Assembly: GCA_014526335.1 (NCBI GenBank)
Contig: JACTAT010000337.1
Location: forward strand, 357,407-421,406
DNA: 64,000 nt
Direction: 5' to 3'
Source of the DNA: Chrysaora quinquecirrha
Taxonomy: Eukaryota > Cnidaria > Scyphozoa > Semaeostomeae > Pelagiidae
Shown here: positions 20,523 to 32,406 of the stretch, one piece after another
Position numbering within the stretch: the first letter of the stretch is position 1
Layout of the letters: each line of letters opens with the position of its first letter
Position numbers and translations under genes: made by a program
The notes under the pieces: generated by a model
Told to the model about the DNA's origin: nothing
Seen by the model: only the letters and a program-made list of their open reading frames with translations
Database searches by the model: none

Positions 20523-21494
20523 GAGGGAAAATCAATACAAAGTTCCGTATTGTAAAAGTGCTCTTGCTTGTCCTTAAACAACCTACTTCCCATTGTATCT
20601 AAGAATTCACCCAGATGTCTAGATGCCTGCTCTAGCCTATACTGACATATGTTGATTTTATCTCTCACAGCACCATCCATACTACAAACATCTTCATTCA
20701 TTTCTTGAAATTTAATCAGATCTTGACTCAAAATATCAACCTTGCAGAGCAAATTACTGCACATTTCCATGGCATTAGCATTTAGCATTTCAGGAACTGT
20801 TAGTTTATGAATAGAACAAGCTTGAATAGTAAAGATCCCCTTGCAGGCCAAAACAGTTCTATAGCTTTTTTTCATAAGCTGATATTGTTGTTGAGATTCT
20901 TTTGCTAGTTTTTCACATTGTTCAGATTTTTCCTTATACCTCTTACAGGTCACTGGTAGTTCTCTGTAGTTATATAAAAGCTTTAAAAATTGTAAATCTT
21001 TTCATGGAAATCACAGTCAATTTTCTACACACTGGACAAACTATGAAAGATGGCATGAAAATTTGATCCAAATGTTCTCCCTCTAGAAATTTTGTCATGT
21101 TCAATAAACTGTTTTGACAATCAATGCAAACAAAATGTCTATAGTTGGCTAGAACAAGAAGGTCTTTTCCCTTATCTCTACATTCACTTGGTGACATAAA
21201 ACATACTGGGCAACCTTCGCTTTCTGTAAAAAGAGGTATGACACTAAAAGATTCAGGGCAACATACTTGTGAGGCTTTAAACATGTGTTCAATTTTGAAA
21301 GAAACTGTTGTTGCTGCAGCCTCTCGAAGACCAGCGTCATTATTATCACCTTCTAATCTTTTACTCCCATTCAGTAGTACAGTAGTTGCATCGCTGTTCA
21401 AATCAGCATCATGATCCTCTTCATCAGAAATGTTATTGACATCAATATCGATGTAGCCATCATCATCATCATTCCGTCTTGTCCGTGCTGCCAT
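20519..21494 (-). pseudogene. RING-finger/coiled-coil (TRIM-like) protein, copy B, most complete
   Basis: From ATG 21494: an acidic N-terminus (residues 8-60), RING finger with Cys95, Cys98, His120, Cys123, Cys126, Cys153 and Cys156. The position before His is Tyr118 (ANYRH) where copies A and C have Cys, so one zinc ligand is lost. One extra A near 21003 shifts the frame after VISMK; read across it, the protein continues KDLQFLKLLYNYRELPV into a 144-residue helical region (YKEKSEQCEKLAKESQQQYQ ... YRLEQASRHLGEF) with coiled-coil character, ending at 20519. RING plus coiled coil recalls TRIM E3 ligases, but no B-box is visible. Likely an accessory gene of the repeat unit, inactive in this copy. 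Confidence 0.65.
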
Positions 21495-21560
21495 TTTAGT
21501 TTGTGTTGTCCTTTGTTTCTTTTACGACTGACCGCTTGACTTCTCTGCTTCCTCAGACTT

Positions 21561-21569
21561 CTATTTATA
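21561..21569 (-). promoter_or_regulatory. TATA box of RING gene copy B
   Basis: TATAAATAG on the minus strand, 67-75 bases upstream of ATG 21494, which leaves room for a start site about 30 bases downstream and a short leader. The same element is at the same distance in copies A and C. Confidence 0.6.
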
Positions 21570-22450
21570 CAAACATGAAGGGCACAGGGGAACAACAAGC
21601 ACAGCAGCACATTCTCTCTTTCCAGGACATAATGAGATTATTTGACATGTTGAGACATTTCTGTAAATAGTAAAATTCATAAGCTTTTGAATTCACGTTT
21701 CATAACGTGGAATTTACATTTCTCTTATTACTAAGCTGAGTAAATAGGACTAGTGTCCTTCAAGTTGAATGACGAAAAAAGTTTGGTGTACATATGTCAA
21801 TAATCTTCCATTTTCTAAAAATAACCCTTCTTCATAGCATTTGCAATACTTGGTTAAAAGTTTAGAGTATCATTAAAGAAATCGGGGGGTGGGAGGAAGA
21901 AATTTCTAGTGGTTACAACTACTAATTCTTTTTATAAGGAGGGTTGGGAGAGATAGTTTACATTTACATTTAACATTTACATCAGCATCAACAAACTTTA
22001 ACAACATTCCCCATGATCGATCAGTATTATAATTCAGGAGTTTGTGAATTATCAGGTTTTTGCACTTTCTAAGTGTTTGTTTTTATTGCGTTACCCATCT
22101 ATGATCAAAAAAGAACAACTGTTACTTGGCCCCGTTCACAAGTCGCTCTGAAATCATGAAAATTCAAAAAAAAAAGAAAAGTAGGCGTCCAATTGCCACA
22201 CTCACAACTTTCCTGCACTTTTAGGGGTAAATTTCAAATAGAGGCTAGCTCTCAAGCATAAGGGTTAACAAAATGTCCGACAGAGATAGGAAAATGATGG
22301 CGAAGTAAAAGTCAAAAGCTGCTTTGTAATTGTTTCTTCTGCTAAATATCTATCTTCTGGAAATGATCAATCGACGGTAAGAAAATCTTATCTAATTATT
22401 TGCTTTTCCTATCTATCAAAAATAAGGTACCATAGAATCAAAACCAAGCT

Positions 22451-23060
22451 ACACAGTAAAACAAATCAACCCTAAAATTTATGGACAAAGCTGTATTTTT
22501 GACACTGAACTACGACCATTTTTTTAACCATAAATTAACCCCAAATCATCCATAAATGGACCATAAATCAACTGTAAATCAACCATAAATTGTCCATAAG
22601 TTCTATGTTCAAATTACCATAAAGTTTAAGGATTTTGACCCTAAGCATGACCCAATCCTCCATAAATTGTCCATAAATTGAAGAATGTTTAGTGTTTCTG
22701 TCCCTAAAATTCTAGGGTTAAAATATCTCTCTGCCAATTATTTTAGGGATGTTGTCACAAGATTTCAGTGTCAATGACAATAACTCTGAAACAAGTGTGG
22801 CATCATTATTCACCAAATTTAGGGTATCCACACAAAATATTCAGGATGATGTCACTAAAATTTGAGAACATTGACCATGTATTTGTAGAATCATTAGTGA
22901 CAGTGTCCACGAAATTTACTGCATTGACACCAAATGTTCAGGACAGTGGCACTAAAATTCAAGGACATTGACTATAAAATTTTAGGACTCTTCAGTGACA
23001 GTATCCACAAAATTTACTGCATTCACACCAAATATTCAGGACAAATCTACAAATATCAAG
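22451..23060. repeat. Degenerate AT-rich tandem repeats
   Basis: First half: many variants of CCATAAAT and TAAATCAACC (22500-22700). Second half: a ~98-bp unit twice (landmark TGACAGTGTCCAC at 22898 and TGACAGTATCCAC at 22996) with CACCAAATNTTCAGGA motifs. No coding potential. Confidence 0.5.
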
Positions 23061-23168
23061 TTTACATAATAATAAACGGAAAAAATTGCACTCTCAAAAG
23101 ATAAAAACTTCTAAGTTAAAGTAAAAGTTCTAAGTTAAAGTTTCTGTTTCAAAAGTCCCAAAATTTTT

Positions 23169-26100
23169 CTAGTTTGCTAGATTTATTTTCTTAAGAAGGG
23201 CATCAGCCATGTTTGAGAGATGAGTTATGTTCTCCTTTAGCCACACCCTCTCCAAAATAGCACAAACAGGCATTTGATTCTGGTGGTAATGAACATTAAA
23301 AACATATGCACATTCCATCAAGAATCTGATACCTGCTTTGAATGACGGTAAATTGTGACGGTAAGAAGCAACAAGCACAAAGTACTGCCCACTTCTTTCT
23401 TCATTGACCATTGCAACGGCAGCATTCTCTTCAGCCTCCTTTGAAATATTTTCAATGGTTGGCACAGTGGACCTTTTGCTTCTTTTTGGGTGTAGCAGCT
23501 TGTCCAAACACTCTATATCATCCTCTGTGTAGAAAAGAAAAATAAAATTAATCGCTTGAACATCTATAATTTGTTACATAAGAATTCAAAACAGTAGACA
23601 TATAGAAAAGGGTGGTTGGCAATATTACACATACCAGAAGCCATTGATGCTGCTTGCATAAGTTTGTCATAAGCTTCATCGAAGCTTTCTATGTCAGGAA
23701 TAATTTTCTTAAATTCACTTTGTGTCTGAAAAGTAATTGAGAAAACCTTTAAGTCAATAACAAGGAAATCATTGAAAAATGGAAAGGTAATCACATAGAA
23801 AAGTTCTTCTTTAAAAAGGGTAAAACAGACAATGAAAACAAAGGGTTTGAAAGAACACCGAAGTTCCCTCTGATAGCAGTATACATCCATATGTAAACAA
23901 GAACCTATATGATTAAGAACCTATAATTGTCTATTTAGAAAAACCAGTTGATAAGAGCCAACCAATTGTTATAACCTCTAGTCTTCTAAATTAATGAATA
24001 GAATAGAAACTCTCTTGTCTTTTAATCAGACAACTTAGTTATAAGAATTTCATTTACCAAACAAGAATTCATAAGTTTTGTCTTGCAATTATGATAAGTC
24101 TTGGAGAATAATAATCAAATTTCTAACTACTGTGCTTAGAATTTTAAAAGTACCTGTTCTTTAAGAGCCAAAACATGATATTTGTCCAGGATCTCAGGCA
24201 AGGTTGGTGCTTTATTTATGTTCTTTATCCATTTATCGATTTATCTCTCGATTTTGAATATTTGTCAAAACTTATGTCACATTTCCGACTTTTCAACATA
24301 ACCTTCAGTAGACTTGGGTATATCCAAGTTTCGAATCCCTGATACAAATGATTTTTCTCGATTCATCCCTTGATTTTGAATATTTGTCAAAACTTATGTG
24401 ACATTTCCGACATTTCGACATAACCTTCAGAAGACTTGGGTATATCCAAGTTCGAATCCCTGATACAAATCATTTTTTCGATTTATCTCTCGACTTCGAA
24501 TCTTTGTCAAAACTTATGTGACATTTCCAACTTTTCGAAATAACCTTCAGTAGACTTGGGTATATTCAAGTTCAAATCCCTGATAGAAATGATTTTTCTC
24601 CATTTATCTCTCGATTTTGAATATTTGTCAAAACTTTTGTGACATTTCCGACTTTTCTTTCATTGTCGACAAAATTTCTGAACATTCTGTATGTTTGTGA
24701 AGGTTTGGCTATTTTTAGAAGCTTCACAGCAACAATTTTGTGGCTTTGGTTTGCTATGATTTTCAAAGTGGAATAAAGAAATAAAAAGTGAGATGAACAC
24801 GACTAACAACCAAATTCGTTTTCTAATAATTCTTATTATTAATTATAAGTAACTGTAAAAAAACAATCAAAACATAAAATCGTACAAGAAGCTGACTTTA
24901 TCGATTATGGAAGTAGTAAAAAAATATATTAAAATCATTGACCCGGATATTTGCAATTACAACCAGTGTCTTTTTATAAAAAATAGATTAATGTGAAGAT
25001 TTTTCTGTTAAACGTTGCTTCAAAAATTACTACTTTTTTCATCACTCAGTCCCTACGTTAAATTTGAACACTACAATGCTATTTTGCTGTTAAAATTTGC
25101 TTTATTTTTTTAAGAATTGTTTTGATAGAACAACTTCTTTTCCAATGTCACGCTGTAAGTCCTTTTCAAGACACAGAATGTTCTCATTATTGGGATCAGG
25201 AATGATGTTTCGACGCTTTATAACTGCTGTATCTGCGAAGACTGTATATTTTGACCCATTTACCTGGTTCAACCACCTACCAGGAATGGTTGCATTCGGT
25301 TCCAACACATGAAGGTCATGACAATACCATTCATATTAGAACAACCAAAAAATGCCAGGTGAACTTGTGTAAGTTGGTACAAAAACACCTGGCAATTTTT
25401 TTGTTTGCAAAATTATTCCAGATCGATTCCATGCAATCTGATGTAAATAAATGATTGTAATCATTCAATATCTCCTCTTGTTCCTCCAGTCGTAAACTCA
25501 TCCTCTGAGATCTTCTGTCCACTGTACATGGCTTTCACTCTTGTTTCTGTGACCAATTTCAAAAGAAACGGAGGTACATTGATGTTGACACTAGAATTAT
25601 CAGCTGTCTGCTGTCTTAAAACAAAGTTGATTCCATCTTTTACCTTCATGATGGCCTGTATTTGCTTTGGGCCATAATCTGAGGGCTTCTTTACTCGACC
25701 ATCTGGCTTTCTTGATGAGATGTTCTCTGGTAGACCAGTTTTGTCAAAGTTCCCTTGAAGATAGGGAACTTTAGCACCAGCACATTTCGTTGCTCTTGCT
25801 GCAAAACAAATCAACAAAACCAGTAACGCATACATCATGAAATGCAAATAACGAGGGATAGATTTCATATATAAATGATATGACATAGTATGCAAGTCAT
25901 ATTCAACTAGAAAGCACCTGTGTTTAGCGTAATAAAAACATTCAAAATGAATTCGCAAACAAAGTAATTTGAACACAATGCACCCTCAAGAACACCACAC
26001 CGGAATAATGCTACAGTGAACTTATTCATTGCTTGCGTTTATATGGTACATATATATCTTAATTTCACTAGTGCACAAGTATTTATTATGTTAAACCATG

Positions 26101-28870
26101 AAGTCTTGTAGGCTTCTTTCAGTAGGATGTTACATCTTTGAGATGTGACTGAAATTTATTGATTATCCAATAGTCTGTTAGTAGAGACTCAGGAAATTGT
26201 AAAACTAGACTACGAAAATGGTTTTTTTTCACCTCTCATTTTATTCAATATTTTGTCAAAATGTGTTTTAACAAGTATTCTATATTTTCATGACATGACA
26301 TTTATTCAAACATCAATACTGATATAAGAAAAATTTATAAATATCAATTTTGATGGCACCATCATTTGTTTCCGCCTGATTCATTACCTATTTTAGAAAA
26401 CCAATGGTACAGTATAATAAGATAATGATATATGAAAGAGTTATACATACCATATGCTGAGTTGAAGACAGACTGTAGGTCTTTGTAGGAATACTTCTCC
26501 TCTTCTGGAACATCTGTTGGTTGAAAAAGTGATTTATGAGACAACTTGTTCATTGACAATTCAAGTTTATCAAAATCATATCAACAAAGTTTTTTGGTTA
26601 CTAAAGTCAATCAATTTCCAACAAACTTCTGTTTTCTTATTGTCTTTCCAAACCAGCAAAGATTTCTTATCAATATCATCAACTCAAAGCACAATCAATT
26701 CAGACCTGTCAAGTCTCCCCTATTTTGTGGGACTCCTGCATTATGAAGAAAAATGTCTTCTCCTTCCTGTATGCATGTATTTATATGATAAATTAATTTT
26801 AGTCATTGCAGAATCGTAAATGGTAGGAGTTCAAAAAAATGCTAAATCCCCCCGAAATGTTTATAGACCTAGACAGGTCTGTGAATTGATAATATTTTTT
26901 TGCAATCAAAAGAAATTTCTTTGGTCATTTTAATGGTTTGTTATCAAAAAAATATTGGGTGATTGAAAGTTTATTGATGAAAATCACAGTCAGAAAAATT
27001 CAGAAAATGTTTGCACTTCTGAATGGTACTTAGAAATGAAACCATATTAATCATGGACTAATTGCAAACTTTCAAATTGACTGCAAGTGTATGATAAAAA
27101 TAGTAAACCAGACAATAAGGCTTGTTTGTCAAATTTAGACATACCAAAAAATTCTCTGAACTTGAGATTTGTAGCTGGGTTTGAATTAAAAAATGTTAAG
27201 CCTTTTTGGGAACCAAAGTTTGTTAGTTGCTCTTGTCCATTAGTATGCATGATTTTGGCACTCTCAACTCCAAGGTTTTGCAGTATTTCAATCTACAAAT
27301 AAAAGCAATGTGTTAATTATAGCTCTTTTATAAAGAAATGTTTATCTATGTAGTGATCATTTTATTGTTGTATTATCTTTCAAACATTTACTGAGGTTAT
27401 TGCATTTCCTTAAAAACACAGGAAAACAATTAGGGAGTTTGTTTGAATTTTTCAAATTGACAAAAGACTGTGATTCCATAAACTTTGTTAATTGAGAGTA
27501 TTAGATGAAAAACTGCCAACCTCTTGGAATAATATTCGCATGTGTCTCTTGACAGCTTGCTCCTTTTCAACAACACTCATTTCATCTGTTCTGTTCTCAT
27601 TTATTCGTGTAGCTTCTTCAAAACAGCGCATTTTTAACTCTTCATTCATCTCATCCCATGAATCTTTTGGGTAATAAAATCAGAAAAAGACAAAAATCAA
27701 AAGCTAATCACGCTAGTGTCTTGCCTATAAGATTATATGATTGATTTATTTTCTTATCTTTTGATTACAGTATCAAAAATATGTTTTGTTAGTTCTTATA
27801 GTCCTTAATTGTGAGGTTGCCATGGATATTAATCAGAAAATGAAATCTCGCCTTCATTAGCCCACCAATGAAACAGCAATCCCATTAAAACTTGGATCAG
27901 AAATCTTGCATCATTTTTTAGCAAAAACTTGAATATGACTGCAACACCAAGGTGCATTCCATTTTACTGCCATGCTGGAGACTACGCCGACCAAATTAGT
28001 CTTCACACCAAAAGAAACAATAGATCTTTTTTTTGTTATTGAAATAATGGTTTAGGCTATTGTTTTCCTGAAAGATCCACATCAGTACCTCAATAAATAA
28101 TTATTGTTTATTAAACTTAAACTCCGGGCGGGAGATCTCAGGCATAGGCCATAGGCTACATGGGATGCACACTGGCTGGAACACATAATATTGAAATCAT
28201 GATTACAGACATCTTTCTCTGGTGAAACATGATTCTGGATATTGAATGGTTCTGGGAAACGATTCTCAAAATTTTTTTTAATTGTCTTTTTTTGAAACTA
28301 AGAAATTCTGCAAGAAACTTTACTTTGTTAATTCTGCTTAAAATTAAAGAGACCCTACTTTATGTTCAAAAGCATAGGTTAGTTTCTTACAAAAAAGAGT
28401 GAATAAAGATGGTGTAATAAGTGAATTAAGATTTATCAAACCTTCCTTTGATAGTCTGCTACAGAACACATTATAAGCTGTAATTTTGCAGCTTCCTTTC
28501 ATTTTTTTGGCATGGTAGAAGCCCCTTCAAAATTTTCTTTGCATACATTTTTAGCTTTGTAATTGCCAATCCATTTCTAGAGATGAGCAAAAATGTTACA
28601 GTTCTAGACAAATAACGGTTTTATTCAGAATATTACTAATTGTGAATGAGTGATGAACGGCAGTGATTAATGAACATGAGTCACAAAAGAAATCTACTGT
28701 GTTCTGTGTACAGACTTTGATTCGCTTTGGAGATATCCCAGTGATTTTTGAGGCCTCATTGATCTTCTCTCTGCATACTGTTGAAGTCATGCTCTCTTCT
28801 TTGTAAAATTTTATTAAAATATCCTTATTTCCACCATCAATCAAGGAATATGTTCCATAATCAATATTTC
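23169..28870 (-). CDS. Unrecognised multi-exon gene with good splice sites
   Basis: Exons read right to left: ~28870-28698 (acceptor TTTCAG|GGAAAT; FYKEESMTSTVCREKI, TGISPKRIKV, faintly homeodomain-like); 27663-27521; 27292-27145 (NLGVESAKIMHTNGQEQL); 26513-26451 (DVPEEEKYSYKDLQSVF); 25798-25461 (VKKPSDYGPKQIQAIMKVKDG, PPFLLKLVTETRVKAMYSG), which ends in a stop; 24209-24154; 23725-23635 (SFDEAYDKLMQAASMAS); and terminal 23524-23169 (HPKRSKRSTV, FVLVASYRHNLPSFKAGIRF, MECAYVFNVHY). Phases match for 27.5-25.8 kb and again for 24.2-23.2 kb. The link across 25.5-24.2 kb is unresolved, so these may be two genes or one with a broken middle. Function unknown; no named domain. Confidence 0.5.
24228..24660. 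repeat. About 121-bp minisatellite, 3.6 copies
   Basis: The landmark TTTGTCAAAAC recurs at 24261, 24383, 24503 and 24624 (spacing 122, 120, 121). Each unit includes ATTTATCTCTCGA and TAGACTTGGGTATATCCAAG. It lies in the presumed intron between the exons at 25.1 and 24.2 kb. Confidence 0.8.
25097..25312 (-). other. Orphan coding-like exon in the 23-29 kb gene
   Basis: Open frame HDLHVLEPNATIPGRWLNQV, then SKYTVFADTAVIKRRNI, PDPNNENILCLEKDLQ and ending EVVLSKQFLKK-stop. The residue composition looks like real protein, and it lies in order between the exon ending at 25461 and that at 24209. I find no donor at its end, so it may be a terminal exon of an alternative transcript or of a separate upstream gene. 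Confidence 0.4.
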
Positions 28871-29069
28871 CCTGAAATCAGAGGAAATGGGTAGGTAGGT
28901 GTCTATAGATAGTATATCAAAAGAAGTTTTATTTACAAAGTTACCATATCTTTACGGCAAAATTAAAACAATAAAGTTATCATAATAATTGAAATGTTTT
29001 TTTTTTCATTAAACATAGGTACGTACAATACAGTACAACACAACTAGGGTACCCTAGAACTACAATTAT

Positions 29070-29480
29070 ACTACACGCGTTTTTTTTATAAGGAACCTAC
29101 CTCAATGCCTAGTTCATAAAGTTCCTTATTTTGGACCTCTTTTTAGGCAATCGAAGTTCAAAAAGTTCCTTAATAGTTCCTTAATTTTAACTGCACATAC
29201 AGTGGTTATAACAATAATAGAGAGACACGTGCATGTGAGCAAAGCTTGGGACTACTCAAGGAAACATTTGATACATGCTTAACGTACAGTTTATGTGGTT
29301 TTTGACTGTAAATGAATGGAACCAGCTTTCTAATTCTTGATTATTTGCCGTGATAAAAGAATTCAACATTGAAAAGTTCCTTAATGATTTTCTCTTTAGT
29401 AGTATAAGTTCTTTAAATTTTCGGGCCCTCTATATGTGGGTTCCTTATAAAATGGTTCTTTATAAAAAAAGCGTGTATCC
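29070..29480. mobile_element. MITE-like element with terminal inverted repeats
   Basis: The left end CACGCGTTTTTTTTATAAGG (29075-29094, continuing AACC) is mirrored by the right end GGTTCTTTATAAAAAAAGCG (29453-29472, continuing TGTA). The inside holds repeated AAGTTCCTTA motifs in both orientations. The element is about 400 bp with no coding capacity. Internal motifs (TTGGACCTCTT, AGTTCCTTAATTTTAAC) recur with GTTGC for GTTCC in the element at 41.1-41.7 kb, so the two are related. Target-site duplication not resolved. Confidence 0.6.
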
Positions 29481-29795
29481 TGTTGTAGTCTATCTAGCTA
29501 TAGGCCTAGGCCTAATAATATTAATCTGGCCTGCTTGAAAGTCGAACAGGTGAGGATTCTATGTAGACACAGAATAGGGATGTTTCTAGACTACTCTATT
29601 ATGTAGACTAGGTGAGGCCAATTCGCCTAGCACTTGCCTAGCACTTAGATATGCTCGGTATCCATGGAAAGAGCTGTTGCGATATGGTACCTAGGCCCAC
29701 GCCCGCCTGCCAAAATAGGCCAGCAATCTATAGTGAAACTAAAGGCTTTGTGAGAAGATTATACTGTATGTATTATTTAGGAAGATTATGAAATA

Positions 29796-29960
29796 TCACT
29801 TACCTCTTGATTTGATGATCTTAATCTGAATCACTTCTAGGCCTTGTTCTGATCTTTTCAGTTTCAAAAATTTCAGTTTGATTTCAATAGCGTTGATAGC
29901 GATGGATAGCTGCTGCTGCTCTCTGCTCTCTGCTATTGTTATTTGTTTTGTTATGATGTT
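29796..29960 (-). other. Candidate 5' exon of the 23-29 kb gene
   Basis: On the minus strand, AAATCAAGAG|GTAAGTG at about 29802 is a near-consensus donor, and the sequence before it lies in a locally less AT-rich stretch with AGCAGAGAGCAGAGAGCAGC. Joining to the exon at 28870 keeps a short open frame (RSSNQE-GNIDYG) but meets a stop just upstream, so it may be a 5' untranslated exon. Confidence 0.3.
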
Positions 29961-30100
29961 GCCATCACAACACAACGCTTGCCATATGGCCCCGCAGAGT
30001 GGCGAGATGACAGGCGGAATACAGCAACTAGTCCAAGGGATCAAGAGACCCTCCCCATGGGAACCCTTGAATGATAAAACAAGCCCTGTTGTGGGGATGA

Positions 30101-30130
30101 TTAGAATATAGATTATTGTCTATATTCTAA
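30101..30130. repeat. Perfect 12-bp inverted repeat
   Basis: TTAGAATATAGA and TCTATATTCTAA are exact reverse complements separated by the 6-base loop TTATTG. It lies ~200 bp left of copy C. It could be a hairpin or a terminal repeat remnant. Confidence 0.8.
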
Positions 30131-30360
30131 ATCAACAGATGGCGCAGATGATCATCTGCAATAGATTGTATCGAGATTCTAAATTTAGAAATGTAGATTG
30201 ATTCTATTTAGAAAGGGATAGACGGGTGTATAAGCATCAGATATTAACAGCTCTTGACTAACTTTAGAAAAAAATACTGGCACATTTCCATCCATATCAT
30301 CCTTACATGTTTTCAGATTTTTAATTAGTTCTTAGAGAAGCTTTTCAATTTGTTCGTAAA

Positions 30361-31054
30361 TAGAACAAGCTTGAATAGTAAAAATCTCCTTGCAGGCCAG
30401 AACAGTTTTATAGCTTTTTTCATAAGCTGATATTGTTGTTGAGATTCTTTTGCTAGTTTTTCAGATCCTTCAGATTTTTCCTTATACCTCTTACAGGTCA
30501 CTGCTAGTTCTCTGTTTTTATATAAAAGCTATAACAATTGTAAATCTTTCATGGAAATCACAGTCAATTTGCTACACACTGGACAAACTATGAAAGATTT
30601 GATCCAAATCTTCTTCCTCTAAAAATTTCGTCACATTCAATAAACTGTTCTGGTTTAATGGTTCAACTGTTCAATGACAATCAATGCAAACAAAATGTCT
30701 ACAGTTGTCCAGAACAAGAAGGTCGTTTCCATCATCTCTAGATTCACTTTGTGACATAAAACATACTGGACAACCTTCGCTTTCTGTCAAAAGAGGTATG
30801 ACACTAAAAGATTCAGGGCAATTTACTTGTGAGGCTTTAAACACGTGTTCCATTTTGAAAGATACTGTTGTTGCTGCATTCTCTCAAAGACCAGCATCAT
30901 TATTATCACCTTCTGATCTTTCACTCCCATTCAGTAGTACAGTAGTTGCATCGCTGTTTAAATCAGCATCCTGATCCTTATCATCAGAAATGTTATGGAC
31001 ATCAAAATTGATGCAGCCATCATCATCATCAGTCCGTCTTGTCCGTGCTGCCAT
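30361..31054 (-). pseudogene. RING-finger/coiled-coil protein, copy C
   Basis: The ATG at 31054 is followed by the same acidic start, but a stop arises early (the CTTTGAGAGAATGC region near 30880). The RING part (30853-30671) keeps EGCPVC and DNCRHFVCIDC, then a short duplication-like interruption (around 30650-30675) breaks the frame. The last pair (VCPVC, near 30580) and part of the coiled coil (to 30361) follow in other frames. The Cys lost in copy B is present here. Confidence 0.65.
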
Positions 31055-31120
31055 TTAGTTTGTGTTGTCTTGTCATTACTTTGACAACCGACCGCTTGAC
31101 CTCTCTGCTCCCTTGGACTT

Positions 31121-31129
31121 CTATTTATA
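31121..31129 (-). promoter_or_regulatory. TATA box of RING gene copy C, at an insertion site
   Basis: TATAAATAG (minus), 67-75 bases before ATG 31054, overlapping the left 11-bp target-site repeat (31127-31137) of the ribozyme-bearing insertion, exactly as in copy A. Confidence 0.6.
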
Positions 31130-31137
31130 CAAACCTG

Positions 31138-31396
31138 GATGCAAATGATGAAAAAAAGAATTCTAAACCAAATAAACTTCAGATTTCCTTAAAAACTCTA
31201 ATAAAATCTTTAACTACACTGAGGCCTTTCAGACTCGTGTCATCATCAGAGTGTGTCTAACAAAACTGAGCTGAATACAAAAAGTTTTTAAAAATACAAT
31301 TCAAACATATGAACACAACAAGGAAGTGAGTAATGATTTAATAGTTTCTTTTTTTAGTATTTTTATCTTATATATCATACCTTTAATACCTCAAAT
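31138..31396 (-). mobile_element. Insertion with hammerhead core, copy C
   Basis: Body between direct repeats ATACAAACCTG at 31127-31137 and 31397-31407. Sequence and insertion point are the same as in copy A, so the insertion came before the duplication that produced A and C, whereas copy B branched off earlier or from an uninserted allele. Confidence 0.65.
31216..31254 (-). ncRNA. Hammerhead-ribozyme-like motif, copy C
   Basis: Every core and stem base is identical to the copy A motif (ACACU, CUGAUGA, GAC-ACGA-GUC, GAAA, GGCC, UC, AGUGU). Predicted cleavage lies between plus positions 31221 and 31220. Confidence 0.6.
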
Positions 31397-32406
31397 ATAC
31401 AAACCTGAAGGGCACAGGGGAACAACAAGCACTGCAGCAGGCATCATCTGTTTGCAGGAAGTAATGAGATATTTGACATGTTGAGACATTGCTTTGAATA
31501 GTAAAATTCATAAGCATTTTAAATCTTGTTTCATAACGTGGAATTTACATTTCTCTTATTACTAAGCTGAGTAAATAGGATAGTCATTAAAGAAATCGGG
31601 GGAGGGAGTAGAATTTTCTAGCAGTAAATACTAATTATTTTTATATGGGGTGCTAGGGGAGAACTAGTTTCACATTTACATTTCAAATTTACATCAGCAT
31701 TGAGAAACTTTAACAACATTCCCCATGATCCATCAGTATTATAATTCATTAGTTTGTGAATAATCACTCTTTTTGCACTTTTTTAGTGTTTTTTTTTATC
31801 GTGTCAACCACTCTATGATCAAAAGTGAACAACTGTCATCCAGTTGGCCCCATTCACAAGTCGTTCTGAAACCACAAAAATTAAAAAAAAAAGTAGGCGT
31901 CCAATTGCTCAATCTGGACTTTCCCACGCTTTTATGGGTTAATTTGAAATAGAGGCTAGTTCTTAATAGGAACAAGGGTAAGAGTTATGGAAATGATCAA
32001 TTGACGGTAAGAAAATCTTATCTAATTATTTGCTTCCTATCAATCAAAAATAAGGTACCGTAGTATCAAATTCAAGCTATCTCTTTCTATATATCTTCTT
32101 AATAGGTTGATACCTTATACCTACCTATATATGTATCTAGGTATCTAAAATATTTTGACCTTTTTTCATTTATTACCTAAAGCTTTGATTTAGCTAGCTT
32201 ACCTTACTCCTTTTTATTATCTGTCATTTTCTATTTTCACTTAGCAACCTGTTCTGTAATCCAGAAAGGAAACACACACACATGAAGAAAGAACAAACAA
32301 AGTGCATCACATTCAATGAACATATCAATTATGCAAAAATCAATGGTAGGTAATGTATAAGATTTCATAGAATCAAAAAATGTAAAAAATTAAAAGATCA
32401 GTCTAT

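Larger units (their letters stand above)
20519..22450. repeat. Multi-gene repeat unit, copy B (partial)
   Basis: Shares the RING gene, its promoter and about 900 bp upstream with copies A and C, and ends near AAAATAAGGTACCATAG (22424-22440). It abuts the truncated end of copy A at about 20519, so A and B are neighbours in the same orientation with no spacer. It lacks the ribozyme insertion and thus shows the empty target site at 21561-21581. Confidence 0.75.

Noticed and set aside
24236..24660. CRISPR-like direct repeats
   Set aside because: Whole ~121-bp units repeat without unique spacers, in a eukaryotic intron: a minisatellite.
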